Assembly (NCBI GenBank): GCA_905479995.1
Contig: CAJQON010000008.1
Location: 1-57,642 of the forward strand
Length of the DNA: 57,642 nt
DNA from: an uncultured Flavobacteriales bacterium
GTDB lineage: Bacteria > Bacteroidota > Bacteroidia > Flavobacteriales_E > Vicingaceae
Direction of reading: 5' to 3'
Below, piece after piece: positions 6,886 to 16,145 of this stretch (its first letter is position 1; the number at the start of each line of letters is the position of its first letter). A program made the position numbers and the translations under genes. The notes below the pieces were generated by a model, which did no database searches, was not told the origin of the DNA, and saw nothing but the letters and a program-made list of their open reading frames with translations.

Positions 6886-9594
6886 ATGAGTTTACATCCA
6901 GATTATACAGGAACATACGAATACAAATGGAAAGAACTTCCTTACTTAAAGTTGAGTGGGTTAGAACCTTTAATTATTACGCCAGAATTAAATTTTGTAA
7001 ATGTTGGTGAACGAACCAACGTTGCAGGATCGAAGAAGTTTTTGCGCTTAATTAACGAAAAGCAATTTGAGGAAGCATTAAGTATTGCAAGAAACCAAGT
7101 AGAAGGAGGGGCGCAAATCATCGACATTAATATGGATGATGGATTAATTGATGGAAAAGCGGCCATGGTCGAATTTTTAAAATTAGTTGCAGCAGAGCCC
7201 GATATTTGTAGAGTGCCAATAATGATCGATTCTTCCAAGTGGGAGATTATAGAGGCAGGATTGCAAAACGTACAAGGAAAGTGCGTGGTTAACTCCATAA
7301 GTTTAAAAGAAGGAGAAGAACAATTTATAGAACAAGCCAAAACTATTCTGAGTTTTGGAGCAGCCGTTATTGTAATGGCTTTCGATGAAGATGGACAAGC
7401 AGATTCGTATGAAAGAAGAATAGAAATTTGTGAAAAATCATATCGGGTTTTAGTCGATAAAGTTGGCTTTCCACCTCAAGACATTATTTTCGATCCGAAC
7501 ATTTTTCCTGTTGCAACAGGAATGGAAGAACATAGAAAAAATGCACTAGATTTCTTTTTGGCAACACGTTGGATAAGAGAAAACTTGCCAGGAGCGCACG
7601 TTAGTGGAGGAGTTAGTAATGCGTCTTTTTCTTTTAGAGGAAACAACTTGGTAAGAGAAGCCATGCATTCGGCTTTTTTATATCATGCCATTAAAGAAGG
7701 AATGGACATGGGAATTGTAAATCCTGCCATGTTGGAGGTTTACAGCGATATTCCTAAAGAGTTGTTGGATAAAGTTGAAGATGTTTTATTAGATCGCAGA
7801 GATGATGCAACAGAACAGTTGTTGGATTATGCCGAAAATGTAAAAGGAGATAGAAAACAACAAGTGGTCAACTTAGAATGGAGAGAAGGAACACTTCAGG
7901 AAAGGATTACACACGGATTGGTAAAAGGAAATGCAGATTTTATTGTTGAAGATGCCGAAGAAGCCAGATTAATAGTTGACAAACCGCTACAAGTCATTGA
8001 ACAATACCTCATGAATGGAATGGGTGTTGTTGGAGATTTATTTGGCTCTGGAAAAATGTTTTTGCCCCAAGTTGTAAAATCGGCAAGAGTAATGAAAAAA
8101 GCGGTAGCTCATTTGCTGCCTTATATTGAAGAATCAAAAGAAGAAGGATCAAATGCAGGGAAAATATTGCTGGCTACCGTAAAAGGAGATGTTCACGATA
8201 TCGGAAAAAACATTGTGGGAGTAGTTTTAGGCTGTAACAATTATGAAGTGATTGATTTAGGCGTAATGGTTTCTTGCGAGAAAATATTGGAAGCAGCAAA
8301 AGCGCATAATGTTGATGTGATTGGATTGTCTGGATTAATTACTCCTTCATTGGATGAAATGGTAAACGTTGCCAAAGAAATGGAAAGAGAAAATTTTGAC
8401 ATTCCTTTGTTGATTGGTGGAGCAACAACCTCTAAAGTTCATACGGCTGTTAAAATTGAAGAGCACTATAAAAAAGGACAAGCAGTTTATGTGTTAGATG
8501 CTTCAAGATCGGTTACTGTAGTAGAAAGTTTATTGAGCGATAAAAAAACGAATTACGTTAAAACTATAAAAGAAGAATACGACACCGTTAGAACACATTA
8601 CAACAATAAGCAAGTTCGAAAAGAAATGCTTTCTCTAGAGCAGGCTCGAGCCAATAAATACCAGATTGACTGGAACACCTCCAAAATTGTTGAGCCAAAC
8701 TTTAAGGGAACTAAACAGTTTGAAAATTATAGCCTTAAAGAAATTGCTAAATACATAGACTGGACTCCATTTTTTAGAACATGGGAGTTGGCTGGGAAAT
8801 ATCCAAACATTTTAACCGATGAGGTAGTTGGTGTTGAGGCAACAAAGCTATTTGAAGACGCCACCAACATGTTAAAGCAAATAGTTGAAGAAGATTGGTT
8901 AACCGCAAAAGCGGTCATTGGAATTTGGGAAGCCAATACGCAAAACGATGACACCATTGAGGTATATGAGAACAATGCTAAAATTGGAGAATTGCATCAA
9001 TTAAGGCAACAAGCTAAAAAAGCGAGCAAGGTTCCCAACATTAGTTTGGCAGATTTTATTGCGCCTGTTGCAAGTAAAAAGAAAGATTACATTGGCGGAT
9101 TTGTAGTAACAACTGGCCATGGTATTGAGGAACACATTGCCCGATTTGAAGCAGACCATGATGACTACAATTCTATTATGATTAAGGCATTGGCCGATAG
9201 GTTAGCGGAAGCTTTTGCAGAATTAATGCACGAAAAAGTAAGAAAAGAATATTGGGGTTATGCTTCGCAAGAGGCATTGTCTAACGAACAATTAATTAAA
9301 GAATCGTACAAAGGAATTCGTCCTGCACCAGGATATCCGGCTTGTCCTAACCACACCTTAAAAACAGATTTGTTTAAATTGCTAAATGCAGAAAAACTAA
9401 CTGGAGTTAACTTAACTGAAAGTTTGGCCATGCTCCCAACAGCTGCTGTTAGTGGAATGTACTTTGGCAATGAAGAAGCCAAATACATAGGCATAGGTAA
9501 AATAGAAAAAGATCAAGTAACAGCTTACGCAACAGCAAACGATTTTAGCATTGAAAAAGCAGAAAAATGGTTGTCTCCTAATTTGAATTATTAA
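6886..9594 (+). CDS. metH: Methionine synthase, folate/B12/activation modules
   Basis: A 902-aa protein carrying the remaining MetH domains. The pterin-binding barrel starts at [13 protein letters not shown] (residues 37-49), with the active-site strand MIDSSKWEI. The B12 helical cap follows at about residues 330-420. The Rossmann cobalamin domain has [10 protein letters not shown], where H437 is the axial ligand, with [11 protein letters not shown] and [11 protein letters not shown] further on. The C-terminal AdoMet reactivation domain is marked by [13 protein letters not shown] (about 811-823). All key residues are present, so the split enzyme should be functional. The ATG follows the first-half stop by 6 nt. 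Confidence 0.96.
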   Translation: MSLHPDYTGTYEYKWKELPYLKLSGLEPLIITPELNFVNVGERTNVAGSKKFLRLINEKQFEEALSIARNQVEGGAQIIDINMDDGLIDGKAAMVEFLKLVAAEPDICRVPIMIDSSKWEIIEAGLQNVQGKCVVNSISLKEGEEQFIEQAKTILSFGAAVIVMAFDEDGQADSYERRIEICEKSYRVLVDKVGFPPQDIIFDPNIFPVATGMEEHRKNALDFFLATRWIRENLPGAHVSGGVSNASFSFRGNNLVREAMHSAFLYHAIKEGMDMGIVNPAMLEVYSDIPKELLDKVEDVLLDRRDDATEQLLDYAENVKGDRKQQVVNLEWREGTLQERITHGLVKGNADFIVEDAEEARLIVDKPLQVIEQYLMNGMGVVGDLFGSGKMFLPQVVKSARVMKKAVAHLLPYIEESKEEGSNAGKILLATVKGDVHDIGKNIVGVVLGCNNYEVIDLGVMVSCEKILEAAKAHNVDVIGLSGLITPSLDEMVNVAKEMERENFDIPLLIGGATTSKVHTAVKIEEHYKKGQAVYVLDASRSVTVVESLLSDKKTNYVKTIKEEYDTVRTHYNNKQVRKEMLSLEQARANKYQIDWNTSKIVEPNFKGTKQFENYSLKEIAKYIDWTPFFRTWELAGKYPNILTDEVVGVEATKLFEDATNMLKQIVEEDWLTAKAVIGIWEANTQNDDTIEVYENNAKIGELHQLRQQAKKASKVPNISLADFIAPVASKKKDYIGGFVVTTGHGIEEHIARFEADHDDYNSIMIKALADRLAEAFAELMHEKVRKEYWGYASQEALSNEQLIKESYKGIRPAPGYPACPNHTLKTDLFKLLNAEKLTGVNLTESLAMLPTAAVSGMYFGNEEAKYIGIGKIEKDQVTAYATANDFSIEKAEKWLSPNLNY

Positions 9595-9641
9595 AAATAG
9601 AATTGATTGAGGCACAATTTTAGCAGAACCGTTAAAACAAT

Positions 9642-9649
9642 TACCTTTG
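9642..9649 (+). promoter_or_regulatory. -7 box TACCTTTG of the OmpA-family gene
   Basis: TACCTTTG is a perfect TAnnTTTG match. Only 5 nt separate its G from the ATG at 9655, so transcription should start at or within about two bases of the start codon. No clear -33 TTG is visible. Confidence 0.5.
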
Positions 9650-9654
9650 TTTTA

Positions 9655-10863
9655 ATGAAATTGAAATTTTTAGCCATATTAGTACTGTTTTTGATGAATG
9701 GTTTAGTGACTATTGGCCAAAATGCCGATTGTAATAACCTACTAACACTTATCGACACCATTCACCATTCAAAAGCGATTAGCGGATATGGAAATTCAAG
9801 AGAATTTGATGGCAATGATTTAGAAAACGATAAATTTTTTGAACGAGAGGAAAATTCAATTTGGTACTTAATTACTATGCCAGATTCTGGAATGTTTACG
9901 TTCGACATAAAAACGCAAAGTAAATTAGACGATTGGGATTTTTTATTGTTTGATTATAAAACCAAGTTTTGTAAGCGAATTGCCGATCAAAAAATTGTTC
10001 CTTTACGAACTAATCTTTCGCGTAGTCCAATAACAGGAATTTCTAAGAATGCCACTGAAGCATATGCAAAAGCGGGAATAAACAGCAATTATAGTAAGGC
10101 AGTTATTGGTAATAAAGGGCAGCAATATGTTTTGGTGGTAAACAACCCAAAAGCTGCAGGAAGTAAGCATACTTTAGTACTTCATTTCCCAAAAAAAGAA
10201 GGAGTCAAGCCAAAAACACAGCCAGTTTCTCCTGACGTTAAAATTCCCATAAATTTATTTACACTCTCCATAAAAGATCGATTAACCAATAAGCCAGTTC
10301 CTAGTCGTGTTTCAATTGCTGGTCTTAGAGATAAAACAATTCTTTTAGATACAGCAATAGAATACCAAGCTGAAATTACACAAAGAGCTTATGTAATAGA
10401 TGTCAATGCATCGGCCACAGGATACATGCTTACCACTAAAAACATTAAAATTCCTAAAGGCAGAAATAAATTTTCAGAATCAATATATCTTGAAAAGATA
10501 ACAAAAGGAAAACGAGTCAATTTAAAGGGGATTCAATTTTATGGCAACCGGGCAGATTTTTTGCCAACGGCAAAAAATGCGTTAAGTGCATTATTAATTT
10601 TTATGCAACAAAATTCTAATATTAAAATAGAAATTGAAGGTCATGTTAATGGCCCTGGGCAAAAAAATTCTAACGATTATAAATTACTTTCGCTAAATAG
10701 AACATTGGCCGTTAAACAGTATTTAACGAGCAATAAAATAAGCGAAAACCGTATTAAATACACTGGTTATGGTAACTCAAGAATGTTGTTTCCAATGCCA
10801 AAAACCGAAGGAGAACATTCTGCCAATAGAAGAGTTGAAATAAAGATTACTGCAAATGAGTAA
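9655..10863 (+). CDS. OmpA-family outer-membrane/periplasmic protein
   Basis: 402 aa from the ATG used here. The signal peptide is MKLKFLAILVLFLMNGLVTI. A TTG 48 bp upstream would add 16 residues ahead of the signal peptide and would include the promoter box, so I rejected it. Residues 25-165 look like a beta-sandwich domain, possibly of the pre-peptidase type. A carboxypeptidase-regulatory-like stretch (FTLSIKDRLTNKPVPSRVS) follows at about 200-280. The C-terminal 110 residues are an OmpA peptidoglycan-binding domain (EIEGHVNG, LSLNRTLAVKQYL, RIKYTGYGNS, NRRVEIKI). It probably anchors the outer membrane to the cell wall. The 3' end overlaps tsaB by 8 bp. Confidence 0.85.
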   Translation: MKLKFLAILVLFLMNGLVTIGQNADCNNLLTLIDTIHHSKAISGYGNSREFDGNDLENDKFFEREENSIWYLITMPDSGMFTFDIKTQSKLDDWDFLLFDYKTKFCKRIADQKIVPLRTNLSRSPITGISKNATEAYAKAGINSNYSKAVIGNKGQQYVLVVNNPKAAGSKHTLVLHFPKKEGVKPKTQPVSPDVKIPINLFTLSIKDRLTNKPVPSRVSIAGLRDKTILLDTAIEYQAEITQRAYVIDVNASATGYMLTTKNIKIPKGRNKFSESIYLEKITKGKRVNLKGIQFYGNRADFLPTAKNALSALLIFMQQNSNIKIEIEGHVNGPGQKNSNDYKLLSLNRTLAVKQYLTSNKISENRIKYTGYGNSRMLFPMPKTEGEHSANRRVEIKITANE

Positions 10864-11545
10864 CATAATATTAGGAATAGAAACAGCCACAAAAATATGT
10901 TCAGTTGCCATATCAAAAGGAACAGAATTATTGGCTTTAAAAGAAGAGGGTGGAGAATACTCTCATGCCGAAAAACTGAATGGATTTATTGAAGAATGTT
11001 TACTTCAGGCAAAACTTACAATAAAAGATATAGATGCAATTGCTGTAAGTAAAGGACCAGGATCTTATACTGGGTTAAGAATTGGAGTTTCAACCGCAAA
11101 GGGGTTGTGTTATTCTTTAGACAAGCCTTTAATTGCAGTTGACACCTTGCAAGCGATGGCTTTAAATATAAGTAAAAGTAATACTCAAGATGGACTCTAT
11201 TGTGCCATGATAGATGCAAGAAGAATGGAGGTTTACACCGCAATATATGATGCCAACAATAAAATTATTACTGATATCACTGCAGAAATAATTGATGAAA
11301 ATTCTTTTGCGGATGCTTTGTTACAAAAAAAAGTAACATTTTTTGGCGATGGAGCAGCTAAATGTGCAGCCACTTTTAGTCAACAGCCGAATGCTATTTT
11401 TAGTGAGAAAGGGTTGCCTTCAGCTCAATACATTAATGAGTTAGCAGCAGTAAAATATAGCAATGAAGCTTTTGAAGACGTAGCTTATTTTGAACCTTAT
11501 TACCTTAAAGATTTTATAGCTACCACCGCTAAAAAATTACTTTAA
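10856..11545 (+). CDS. tsaB: tRNA threonylcarbamoyladenosine protein TsaB
   Basis: A 229-aa ASKHA-fold partner of TsaD and TsaE in making t6A at position 37 of ANN-decoding tRNAs. The typical blocks are visible: ILGIETATKICSVAI (residues 5-19), AVSKGPGSYTGLRIGVSTAKG (about 62-82), and the Glu/His-containing EYSHAEKL. As expected for TsaB, the metal-binding histidine pair of TsaD is missing. The ATG lies inside the end of the OmpA-family gene (overlap 8 bp). Its stop codon overlaps the stop codon of the convergent lipoprotein gene. Confidence 0.93.
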   Translation: MSNIILGIETATKICSVAISKGTELLALKEEGGEYSHAEKLNGFIEECLLQAKLTIKDIDAIAVSKGPGSYTGLRIGVSTAKGLCYSLDKPLIAVDTLQAMALNISKSNTQDGLYCAMIDARRMEVYTAIYDANNKIITDITAEIIDENSFADALLQKKVTFFGDGAAKCAATFSQQPNAIFSEKGLPSAQYINELAAVKYSNEAFEDVAYFEPYYLKDFIATTAKKLL

Positions 11546-12024
11546 TCGCAGTCGTTGGTTATAAGTTCTCTTTTAAAAACAACCGATTCGGTTTCCGTTT
11601 TTTTAAGCTTTATAAATTGGTAAGGATACGTCATTACAGTAGTACTCATGCAGTTTTTTCCAGGACTAGTTTCGGTAACAATCACCGATAAAAAACCGAT
11701 AGATGCTTCAACTTTCGTTACTTCAATTGAATTTCCTCCAGAGTTTTGTTCGCCCATTGTTACCAATATTATCTCGTCTGTATCAAAGTTTACTTCTGGC
11801 AAAGGTTCTTTTGTAGAGTAGTTGGCAAAAGCCAATTTCCACGCAGCTTTAAACGCTTCTTCCGTTTTAATTATTTGAGTTATTTTTTTATTAAATCTCC
11901 CGTTGTGGCCGGTGTTAATTTCAGTTGTTGCAACCGGTAAAAGCTTAGTTTCAGTTGCAGTAGAAGCTGAATTTTTACATGATATAAATATCAAGGCAGA
12001 TAGTATTATAGCTAAAGTTCTCAT
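11542..12024 (-). CDS. Lipoprotein with a PrcB-like C-terminal domain
   Basis: 160 aa. The N-terminus has a lipobox (LIFISC, lipidated at C16), followed by a short linker. Residues 50-150 resemble the PrcB C-terminal domain, including the signature GEQNSGGNSIEVTKV. PrcB in Treponema is the regulatory partner of the dentilisin protease complex, but no protease gene is adjacent, so no function is assigned. One base separates it from the stop of the upstream 41-aa lipoprotein gene, indicating a bicistronic unit. Its stop codon overlaps that of tsaB by 3 bp. Confidence 0.75.
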   Translation of the reverse strand: MRTLAIILSALIFISCKNSASTATETKLLPVATTEINTGHNGRFNKKITQIIKTEEAFKAAWKLAFANYSTKEPLPEVNFDTDEIILVTMGEQNSGGNSIEVTKVEASIGFLSVIVTETSPGKNCMSTTVMTYPYQFIKLKKTETESVVFKRELITNDCD

Positions 12025-12025
12025 A

Positions 12026-12151
12026 TTACATTAATCCCATATTTGTTTTTATCCCTCTATTTCCGTTGCATTTTTTAGTTCCTGCACATGATGTAAAAGT
12101 TAAGGCAGCAATAAAAAGTACAATTAATCCGTATAGCGTTATTTTTTTCAT
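12026..12151 (-). CDS. 41-aa small lipoprotein
   Basis: A short gene encoding a small lipoprotein. The signal segment (MKKITLYGLIVLFIAALTF) ends in the lipobox TSC, and the mature part starts with the Cys (CAGTKKCNGNRGIKTNMGLM). A positively charged n-region, a hydrophobic core and the immediate TAA-T-ATG link to the next lipoprotein gene support it as real. The CNG-RG-KT-MG-M tail is reminiscent of tiny conserved Bacteroidota lipoproteins of unknown function. The plus strand also has an open frame here, but it has no recognisable features. Confidence 0.75.
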   Translation of the reverse strand: MKKITLYGLIVLFIAALTFTSCAGTKKCNGNRGIKTNMGLM

Positions 12152-12193
12152 AACCGTTTCTTTTTCAAATATAACAAATTGTGTTCCAAGTAT

Positions 12194-12907
12194 TTATTTC
12201 AAACACGAAAGGTACTCAGAAATGGTTTTTTCTAAACCTAAATACAAAGCGTCAGAAATAAGTGCGTGTCCTATAGAAACCTCTAAAAGGCCATCAATAT
12301 TGTTTTTAAAATAGTTGAGGTTGTTTAAATTAAGGTCATGACCAGCATTGATTTCAATACCAAAAGATGAGGCTAATTTTGCAGCAGCAGTAAAATCGGC
12401 AACAGCCAATTGCGGGTTTGCTTCAAAATTATCGGCATAAGGGCCGGTATATAGCTCAATTCTATCGGTTCCAGTATCAGCCGAATTTTCAATGTTTTGA
12501 ACTTCGGTATCTACAAAAATGGAAGTTCTAATGCCGTTACTTTTAAACTCTTTGATTATCTCTTTTAAAAAATCTTTTTGTTTCAACGTATCCCAACCCG
12601 CATTAGAAGTTAAAACACCTGGAGGATCGGGCACCAAAGTAACTTGAGCTGGCTTGGTTTCTAAAACTAAATTTATAAATTTTGTGTTAGGAAAGCCTTC
12701 GATATTAAACTCCGTTTTAACCACATTTGTTAAGTCATAAACATCTTGGTAAGTTATGTGGCGTTCATCTGGCCTTGGATGAACCGTTATGCCTTCAGCT
12801 CCAAATTTTTCGCAATCTTTAGCAAATTGCACCAAGTTTGGAAGGTTATTTCCTCGGGCATTTCTTATTGTTGCCACCTTATTTATGTTTACACTTAACT
12901 TTGTCAT
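12194..12907 (-). CDS. pdxJ: Pyridoxine 5'-phosphate synthase
   Basis: A 237-aa TIM-barrel enzyme that condenses 3-amino-2-oxopropyl phosphate with 1-deoxyxylulose 5-phosphate in vitamin B6 synthesis. Signatures are KLSVNINKVATIRNARG at the start, EGITVHPRPDERHITYQDV (about 38-56, with the catalytic His/Glu region) and INAGHDLNLNNL near residue 190. The gene is divergent from the CBS-domain gene. In related genomes pdxJ commonly sits beside the CBS gene - nadK - bamA block, as here. Confidence 0.95.
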   Translation of the reverse strand: MTKLSVNINKVATIRNARGNNLPNLVQFAKDCEKFGAEGITVHPRPDERHITYQDVYDLTNVVKTEFNIEGFPNTKFINLVLETKPAQVTLVPDPPGVLTSNAGWDTLKQKDFLKEIIKEFKSNGIRTSIFVDTEVQNIENSADTGTDRIELYTGPYADNFEANPQLAVADFTAAAKLASSFGIEINAGHDLNLNNLNYFKNNIDGLLEVSIGHALISDALYLGLEKTISEYLSCLK

Positions 12908-12920
12908 TGTATTAAATTAG

Positions 12921-12961
12921 TACTTTTGATGAAGATCAAACGTTATTATAATACAAAAGTA
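12921..12961. promoter_or_regulatory. Divergent -7 boxes between pdxJ and the CBS gene
   Basis: TACTTTTG occurs on the plus strand at 12921-12928, pointing to the CBS gene, and on the minus strand at 12954-12961, pointing to pdxJ. Both match TAnnTTTG. The -33 elements are not obvious for either, so these are candidates only. Confidence 0.4.
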
Positions 12962-12979
12962 AAATTATTCGCCTATTAA

Positions 12980-13642
12980 ATGATTGCATCAGAATTAATA
13001 TCTTACGACATACCACCGTTAAAACTTAACGATACAGGCGCCAAGGTGCTGGATTGGATGGAAGAATTTAAATCTTCGGATTTACCCGTGGTAGATGAAA
13101 ATAAGTTTTTGGGATTAATTAATGAGGCTAATATTTTAGACAGTAATAACATTGATGCACCATTGAGTTCATATAATTTAGATTTAATGAAACCTCATGT
13201 ATATCAACAGCAACACTTGTTTGAAGTTATATCAGTAGCTGTGCAGAATGATTTAACCATCATCCCTGTTTTAGGAGAAAACGATGAGTACTTGGGTTTA
13301 ATTACCTCAAAAGCTATTGTTCATGCTATGGCTAATATGATTTCAGTACAAAGCGAAGGGAGCGTGATAAAATTAGAGGTTAATTTACGAGATTATTCTT
13401 TGGCAGAAATTGCTAAAATGGTAGAATCTGATGATGCAAAAGTGTTGACATCATTTCTTTCTTCGCATCCAGATTCTAAAAAGTTGGAAGTGACCTTGAA
13501 AATAAATAAAACTGATGTTACTCGAATTTTACACACATTTGAACGATACAACTATACCGTTATAGCATCTTATAACGAAAGTGATTACCAAAAAGATTTA
13601 AAGGGCAGGTATGACGAGTTTATGCGCTTTTTAAACATTTAA
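12980..13642 (+). CDS. CBS-domain protein
   Basis: 220 aa with two CBS motifs. The first covers about residues 1-60 (LKLNDTGAKVLDWMEEFKSS, LPVVDENKFLGLI). The second covers about 70-125 (VISVAVQNDLTIIPVLGEND, EYLGLITSKAIV). A C-terminal ACT-like segment follows. Such proteins usually bind adenine nucleotides, and the target is unknown. One base separates its stop from the next ATG, so it is co-expressed with the POTRA barrel gene and probably nadK. Confidence 0.85.
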   Translation: MIASELISYDIPPLKLNDTGAKVLDWMEEFKSSDLPVVDENKFLGLINEANILDSNNIDAPLSSYNLDLMKPHVYQQQHLFEVISVAVQNDLTIIPVLGENDEYLGLITSKAIVHAMANMISVQSEGSVIKLEVNLRDYSLAEIAKMVESDDAKVLTSFLSSHPDSKKLEVTLKINKTDVTRILHTFERYNYTVIASYNESDYQKDLKGRYDEFMRFLNI

Positions 13643-13643
13643 A

Positions 13644-15038
13644 ATGTATTTTAAAATCACCTTTCTTTTCCTGTTGGTTTCATTGTCTGGACTGGTCAAA
13701 GCACAAGAAGATTCATCAAAATTTTTAGTTGTTCAGGAGTTTAAAATAATTGGAAATAAAACTTCCAAAGAAAAAATTATTCTCCGAGAAATGCCCTTTA
13801 AATTGGGCGACAAATTATCAAAAAAGCAGTTAGATGAATTGGTTGATAGAGCTAAAAGCAACCTGCTAAATACCTTGCTTTTTAATTTTGTAACCGTAGA
13901 TGTTGTTTATTTCGACAAACAAAATGTTTCCATTTATATTATGGTTGAAGAACGTTGGTATTGGTGGCCAATTCCAATATTAGAAATTCAGGAAACAAAC
14001 TTTAATACGTGGTGGCAAACGAAAGATTTTGACAAAATAAATTTTGGAGGCTTATTAATAAAAGAAAATTTTAGAGGCAGAAAAGAACGTTTTTCGATTA
14101 AGCTACAAGGTGGGTATACCGAAGAGGTTGGAGCTTCTTATGCCATACCTTATGCCAATAAAGCACAAACCCAAGGGTTAAAATTTAGATTTAATTTAAG
14201 GAGGAATCATGAACTAGCCTATGCAAATAGTAACAATAAAAGGGATTTTTATAAATCAAATAGCGATTATGTTCAAAATGAAAAAAATGTTTCTTTAGCC
14301 TATGAAATTAGACCTAAGCTTTACAATAATCATTCTTTTCAAATGGGGTATGGAAATGTTTCGGTAACCGATACGGTAGCAACACTAAATGATAATTATT
14401 TAAATAATGGAGCTTCTCAAATGGAGTTTCTGTCGCTGTCATACCGATTTAAAAGAGATAAGAGAAACTTTAGAAGCTACCCAACCATTGGGTACTATTA
14501 TGATGCTAGTATTTTAAAAAATGGAGCAGGTGTTTTTAATGAAGATTTAAACCAGGTTGTTTTAGGCTCTCAAGTAAAAAAGTATTGGCAACTTTCTAAT
14601 AAACTTTACTTTTCAGGATTATTTAAAACAAAATTTACGCTAAACGAAGGTCCTTATTATTTGCAAAGAGGCTTAGGTTTTGTGAATGATTTGGTTCGTG
14701 GTTATGAGTTGTATGTCGTAAATGGGCAACACTATTCAATAACTAAAGCCCAGTTGAGATATGCGGTGCTCGACAATAAAATTTTTAAGGTGAATGCCAT
14801 CAAGTGGGAAAAATTTAATAAAGTTCCACTATCCATTTTTGCAGGTGCCTTTTTCGATTCGGGATATGTTGTGTCTAACCATCCAGAGAACAATAACTCC
14901 TTAACCAATACTGCATTGTTTGGCGCGGGGCTGTCTTTAGATTTTGTAAGCTATTACGATTTAGTTTTAAGAACAGAATACTCCATTAATAAGTTAGGAG
15001 AACATGGGCTATTTATACATTTTGTAGCACCAATTTAA
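13644..15038 (+). CDS. POTRA-containing outer-membrane barrel protein
   Basis: 464 aa. The signal peptide is about residues 1-20, ending LSGLVKA. One POTRA-like module follows (FKIIGNKTSKEKIILREMPFK ... VDVVYFDKQNVSIYIMVEE, about 30-105). The rest is a predicted beta-barrel with alternating aromatic strands. It resembles BamA/TamA-type surface antigens but has only one POTRA, so it is a short paralogue of the true BamA encoded 5 kb downstream. A role in outer-membrane protein or lipid assembly is inferred from the fold and from its place in the envelope gene block. Confidence 0.8.
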   Translation: MYFKITFLFLLVSLSGLVKAQEDSSKFLVVQEFKIIGNKTSKEKIILREMPFKLGDKLSKKQLDELVDRAKSNLLNTLLFNFVTVDVVYFDKQNVSIYIMVEERWYWWPIPILEIQETNFNTWWQTKDFDKINFGGLLIKENFRGRKERFSIKLQGGYTEEVGASYAIPYANKAQTQGLKFRFNLRRNHELAYANSNNKRDFYKSNSDYVQNEKNVSLAYEIRPKLYNNHSFQMGYGNVSVTDTVATLNDNYLNNGASQMEFLSLSYRFKRDKRNFRSYPTIGYYYDASILKNGAGVFNEDLNQVVLGSQVKKYWQLSNKLYFSGLFKTKFTLNEGPYYLQRGLGFVNDLVRGYELYVVNGQHYSITKAQLRYAVLDNKIFKVNAIKWEKFNKVPLSIFAGAFFDSGYVVSNHPENNNSLTNTALFGAGLSLDFVSYYDLVLRTEYSINKLGEHGLFIHFVAPI

Positions 15039-15070
15039 AATATTACATACCTTCACAAAAAAAAGAAAAC

Positions 15071-15943
15071 GTGAAAATTGCGATATACGGTAAAAGTTTA
15101 GATGCCAATTACTTTGGTTTTGCGGCAAAAATGCTGGAGTACTTACTTGAAAAAAAAGTAGAAGTATTTATTTATGAACCGTTTCAAAATTTTTTAGCAG
15201 AACGTATTCCTGTAAATAACATTGGGCTATTCAATTCCTATCAAGAAGTAGCTCAAATGGATTACCTATTTAGTATTGGTGGAGATGGGACGTTGTTAGA
15301 GACAATGAAATTTGTAAGAGATAGTGGAGTGCCAATATTAGGTATAAACACTGGGCGGTTGGGGTTTTTAACTTCTGTTACAACAGATCAAGTAGAAGAG
15401 GCCATTGATTTTATTGTTGAGAAAAACTACGAATTAGATAAGCGATCATTGCTAAGTGTGGAGACAAGTGACAATCTTTTTGGAGAGGTTAATTATGCGC
15501 TTAATGAAATTACTTTGCAAAAAAAAGATACCTCTTCAATGATTACCATAAAAGCGTATTTAGATGGGGAGTATTTAAATTCTTATTGGGCAGATGGATT
15601 GATTATATCTACACCTACCGGATCTACTGCATATTCTTTGAGTTGTAATGGACCTATTATTTTGCCACGTTCTGGAAATATTATTATTAATCCTATAGCG
15701 CCACACAATTTAAATGTAAGGCCATTGGTAGTTCCAGACGATATAGAACTTGTTTTTAAAGTTGAAGGGCGAACAGATAATTTTTTAGTTGCCTTAGATT
15801 CCAGGTCTGAAACAATTCCATTATCGAGTGAATTAAAAGTTAAAAAGTCAAATCATTATGTAAATATAATTAGACTTCCCAATTATGATTTTTTAAATAC
15901 CCTAAGAACTAAGCTGATTTGGGGAATGGATAAGAGAAACTAA
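15071..15943 (+). CDS. nadK: NAD kinase
   Basis: 290 aa; phosphorylates NAD to NADP. The GGDGT motif is at residues 70-74 (SIGGDGTLLETM), followed by GINTGRLGFL (about 93-102), the NE pair in YALNEITLQKK and ADGLIISTPTGSTAYSLS (about 177-194). The start is GTG, just after an A-rich stretch, and no ATG lies upstream in frame. It belongs to the conserved run leading into uppS and bamA. Confidence 0.95.
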   Translation: MKIAIYGKSLDANYFGFAAKMLEYLLEKKVEVFIYEPFQNFLAERIPVNNIGLFNSYQEVAQMDYLFSIGGDGTLLETMKFVRDSGVPILGINTGRLGFLTSVTTDQVEEAIDFIVEKNYELDKRSLLSVETSDNLFGEVNYALNEITLQKKDTSSMITIKAYLDGEYLNSYWADGLIISTPTGSTAYSLSCNGPIILPRSGNIIINPIAPHNLNVRPLVVPDDIELVFKVEGRTDNFLVALDSRSETIPLSSELKVKKSNHYVNIIRLPNYDFLNTLRTKLIWGMDKRN

Positions 15944-16083
15944 TAACTCTTAATTTCCCCATAATAATTTATCAAAATAGTTATTTTCACAGATGTAAGT
16001 GAAAGGGTTTTGCTGTGGAATTCAGATGTTTGCCACCTATTTATATGTAAATTGGTTTAAGACCTAACTGAAAGTAGGAAAAA

Positions 16084-16115
16084 TTGTATTTTATGAAAAT
16101 AAAATTATACATTTG
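16084..16115 (+). promoter_or_regulatory. Promoter of the DUF6089 gene
   Basis: TTG (16084-16086), a 21-bp spacer and TACATTTG (16108-16115) give a full -33/-7 match. The remaining intergenic sequence from 15944 shows no other element I can name. Confidence 0.7.
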
Positions 16116-16145
16116 CAGACACTTGAAGTTCAAAACTTTAGTTAA

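Noticed and set aside
6877-6888. Frameshift splitting metH
   Set aside because: The break falls at a domain boundary, the second part has its own ATG after a 6-nt gap, and no single indel is needed. A genuine two-gene methionine synthase is the better reading.
9607-9654. TTG start giving 16 extra residues on the OmpA-family protein
   Set aside because: The extension contains the -7 box and would place residues ahead of a textbook signal peptide.
12066-12314. Plus-strand frame opposite the 41-aa lipoprotein and pdxJ
   Set aside because: It overlaps two well-supported minus-strand genes and shows no domain or signal features.
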